Positions 6,842 through 8,289 of a stretch of 8,289 bases of DNA are shown one piece after another. Below the pieces are notes generated by a model. That model did not search any database and was not told where the DNA came from. It saw only the letters and a program-made list of their open reading frames with translations. How positions within the stretch are numbered: position 1 is the stretch's first letter; each line of letters begins with the position of its first letter. The stretch spans positions 1 through 8,289 of the forward strand of contig DNZD01000149.1 in the NCBI GenBank assembly GCA_003504855.1, written 5' to 3'. Source of the DNA: Cytophagales bacterium. Its GTDB lineage: Bacteria > Bacteroidota > Bacteroidia > Cytophagales > Cyclobacteriaceae. The position numbers and the translations under genes are program-made.

Positions 6842-8016
6842 TGCCTGTTATAAAATAAACGGATCACATCGCATACCCGGCTAACCTGCAAAGAAGTTAA
6901 CCCGGGCCACGCAGGCAAACTCAGTACCGTGGATGCCCATCCTTCAGCAGCCGGAAACTGTCCAAGCCGAAATCCATATTCACTAAATGACGGTTGCAGA
7001 TGTGGCGGTAGCGGATAGTGTACATCCGTACCAATACCATGCTGATGCAACCAGGCTTTTAACGCATCCCGGTGTTGGGTGCGCATGACCACCAGGTGAT
7101 GGTTGGCACCGGACTCATTTTCACCTCCTTGCCATTGAATTTCTCCAACATTAACTAACTCATCACGGTATTGACTAGCCACCTGCTTGCGCGCAGTATT
7201 CCAGCGATCAAGGTGCTGCAGTTTTATGCGTAACACAGCGGCTTGCCATTCGTCCAGCCGGGAGTTTACCCCTTTGATATCATGTTGAAAGCGAATAGAT
7301 GAACCGTAGTTCCTCATCCGACGCAAGGTTAGGGCCAGTTGATCATCCTGGGTGGTGATGGCTCCCCCGTCACCCAGGGCCCCCAAATTTTTAGTAGGAT
7401 AAAAACTAGTGGTACCTAATAACCCCATCGATCCCGTCATCCGTTCGCCACAGCGAGCACCGTGTCCTTGTGCATTGTCTTCAATCAAGGGAACGGCAAA
7501 ACGATTGGATAACTCCATCAGGGATTGCATATCCACTGACTGCCCATACAAATGAACAGGAACGATGGCCTTTACCTGACTGGTTAATTGTGCTTCCACC
7601 AAATCCGGACGAATGAGTCCCGAACTCATATCAACGTCTACCGGTATCAACTTCGCACCAGCTGCCGCAACGGCCATCCATGTCGGACTACACGTAAGGG
7701 CCGGCACCATTACTTCATCACCCGGGCCAATGCCCAATGCGCGCAAAGAAAGTGTAATGGCGTCTGAGCCGTTCGCAACTCCGATACAGTGTTTTACTCC
7801 TGTGAATGTCGCCCACTCGGCTTCAAGACCAGCTACTTCATCTCCCAAAATAAAGTTTCCCCGGTCCATCAATTTTCTGAAACAATTATTCAATTCTGAC
7901 CGAATAAGGTCATGCTGAGGAGCCAGGGAGTAAAACGGGAGATAATCCATCTCACGAAGGTAAGCAGAGCGCCCCGGCAAGCACAAAAACCCCCTTCTAT
8001 ACCCAAGGGTCCTCAT
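6838..8016 (-). CDS. DegT/DnrJ/EryC1/StrS family PLP-dependent sugar aminotransferase
   Basis: Cytoplasmic enzyme that transfers an amino group, usually from glutamate, to the keto carbon of a nucleotide-linked keto-deoxy sugar. Residue numbers are from the ATG at 8016 (392 residues). Visible hallmarks: NGSDAI (82-87) for the PLP phosphate, PVHLYGQ (153-159), IEDNAQGHGA (178-187) with the aspartate that pairs with the PLP ring nitrogen, and SFYPTKNLGALGDGG (204-218) with K209 as the Schiff-base lysine. GVNSRLDEWQAA (249-260) is the conserved dimer/active-site region. The pattern resembles 3-keto-6-deoxyhexose 3-aminotransferases (FdtB/QdtB-like), but the substrate is not proven. Family homology begins at MDYLPFYSL, so the true start may be the ATG at 7950; the longer form has a weak AAGGA just upstream (8020-8024) but its first 22 residues look atypical. 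No partner dehydratase or isomerase is in the window. Confidence 0.93.
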   Translation of the reverse strand: MRTLGYRRGFLCLPGRSAYLREMDYLPFYSLAPQHDLIRSELNNCFRKLMDRGNFILGDEVAGLEAEWATFTGVKHCIGVANGSDAITLSLRALGIGPGDEVMVPALTCSPTWMAVAAAGAKLIPVDVDMSSGLIRPDLVEAQLTSQVKAIVPVHLYGQSVDMQSLMELSNRFAVPLIEDNAQGHGARCGERMTGSMGLLGTTSFYPTKNLGALGDGGAITTQDDQLALTLRRMRNYGSSIRFQHDIKGVNSRLDEWQAAVLRIKLQHLDRWNTARKQVASQYRDELVNVGEIQWQGGENESGANHHLVVMRTQHRDALKAWLHQHGIGTDVHYPLPPHLQPSFSEYGFRLGQFPAAEGWASTVLSLPAWPGLTSLQVSRVCDVIRLFYNRH

Positions 8017-8023
8017 TATTCCT

Positions 8024-8031
8024 TATTTTCG
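8024..8031 (+). promoter_or_regulatory. Possible -7 promoter box for the DUF2723 gene
   Basis: TATTTTCG matches TAnnTTTG with one mismatch and is followed by CCC. It would give a leader of about 20 bases before ATG 8059. No convincing -33 box is seen. It lies in the short spacer shared with the divergent aminotransferase gene, where a one-mismatch minus-strand box (GAATTTTG, read from 8044 to 8037) is also present. Confidence 0.28.
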
Positions 8032-8058
8032 CCCTTCAAAATTCTGATCTACAGCAAC

Positions 8059-8289
8059 ATGAGTTTTCAAAAGAGCAACAATATCTTCGGCTGGGCCGCT
8101 TTTGGTATCGCCCTTATTACTTATTGGCTCACTTTCGAGGAGACGGCCAGTTACTGGGATTGTGGGGAGTTTATCGCCGTTGCCTATAAACTGGAGGTTT
8201 CACACCCGCCGGGCGCACCGCTCTTTATGCTTTTGGGCCGCATGTTCTCGTTTCTCGCCATGGGCGATGTAACCAAGGTGTCATATTGG
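8059..8289 (+). CDS. DUF2723 (GT117-like) membrane protein, putative protein O-mannosyltransferase (partial, N-terminal 77 residues)
   Basis: Start of a large polytopic membrane protein; the window ends in frame after codon 77. The first hydrophobic helix spans about 9-25 (IFGWAAFGIALITYWLT). It is followed by the family signature: FEETASYWDCGEFIAVAYKL (26-45), with acidic residues E27, E28, D34 and E37, and then SHPPGAPLFMLLGRMFS (48-64). This layout, helix, WDxGEF, HPPGxP, is diagnostic of DUF2723 proteins, abundant in Bacteroidota and related to eukaryotic TMEM260, an O-mannosyltransferase. The acidic motif in the first periplasmic loop is the expected catalytic region of GT-C enzymes. By family the full protein is usually around 1,000 residues in this phylum. 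ATG 8059 fits the family start. It is divergent from the aminotransferase gene; whether the two act in one pathway is unknown. Confidence 0.9.
   Translation, partial: MSFQKSNNIFGWAAFGIALITYWLTFEETASYWDCGEFIAVAYKLEVSHPPGAPLFMLLGRMFSFLAMGDVTKVSYW

Overview
The window looks like chromosomal DNA from a Bacteroidota bacterium, probably of the Cytophagales/Cytophagia type. Evidence: a DUF2723 (GT117-like) gene typical of that phylum, genes mostly lacking Shine-Dalgarno sequences, a perfect TAnnTTTG promoter box of the Bacteroidota sigma type, and protein sequences of that phylum's style. The lineage is inferred by eye, not from a search. The theme is surface glycan or glycoprotein biosynthesis.

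Layout: (1) 1-423, minus: start of a Wzm/TagG-type polysaccharide ABC exporter permease, cut by the window edge. (2) 560-1624, plus: a cytoplasmic GT-B glycosyltransferase. (3) 1573-6175, minus: a compact four-gene run transcribed in the order secreted TPR protein, gmd, fcl, polytopic membrane protein. Spacings are 31 bp, a 4-bp ATGA overlap, and 10 bp. gmd and fcl together make GDP-L-fucose from GDP-D-mannose. The membrane protein may act in polymerisation or transfer of the glycan. (4) 6212-6841, plus: a small five-helix membrane protein of unknown function. (5) 6838-8016, minus: a PLP-dependent sugar aminotransferase of the DegT/DnrJ/EryC1/StrS family. (6) 8059-8289, plus: start of a DUF2723 membrane protein, a family linked to protein O-mannosylation.

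How they may work together (inference): the fucose pair and the aminotransferase supply nucleotide-activated deoxy and amino sugars. The GT-B enzyme assembles a glycan and the ABC permease exports it. The polytopic protein and the DUF2723 protein act on the membrane or periplasmic side. Gene packing is extreme: two convergent pairs overlap (by 52 bp and by a 4-bp TTAA shared by both stops), and the only spacers over 100 bp are 424-559 and, if the aminotransferase starts at its inner ATG, the one before the DUF2723 gene. No RNA genes, mobile elements, CRISPR arrays or strong terminators were seen, and no stretch over 300 bp lacks a gene. I found no clear evidence for a wholly new system. The least explained parts are the 443-residue membrane protein, the TPR protein at the head of the fucose operon, and the 209-residue membrane protein.
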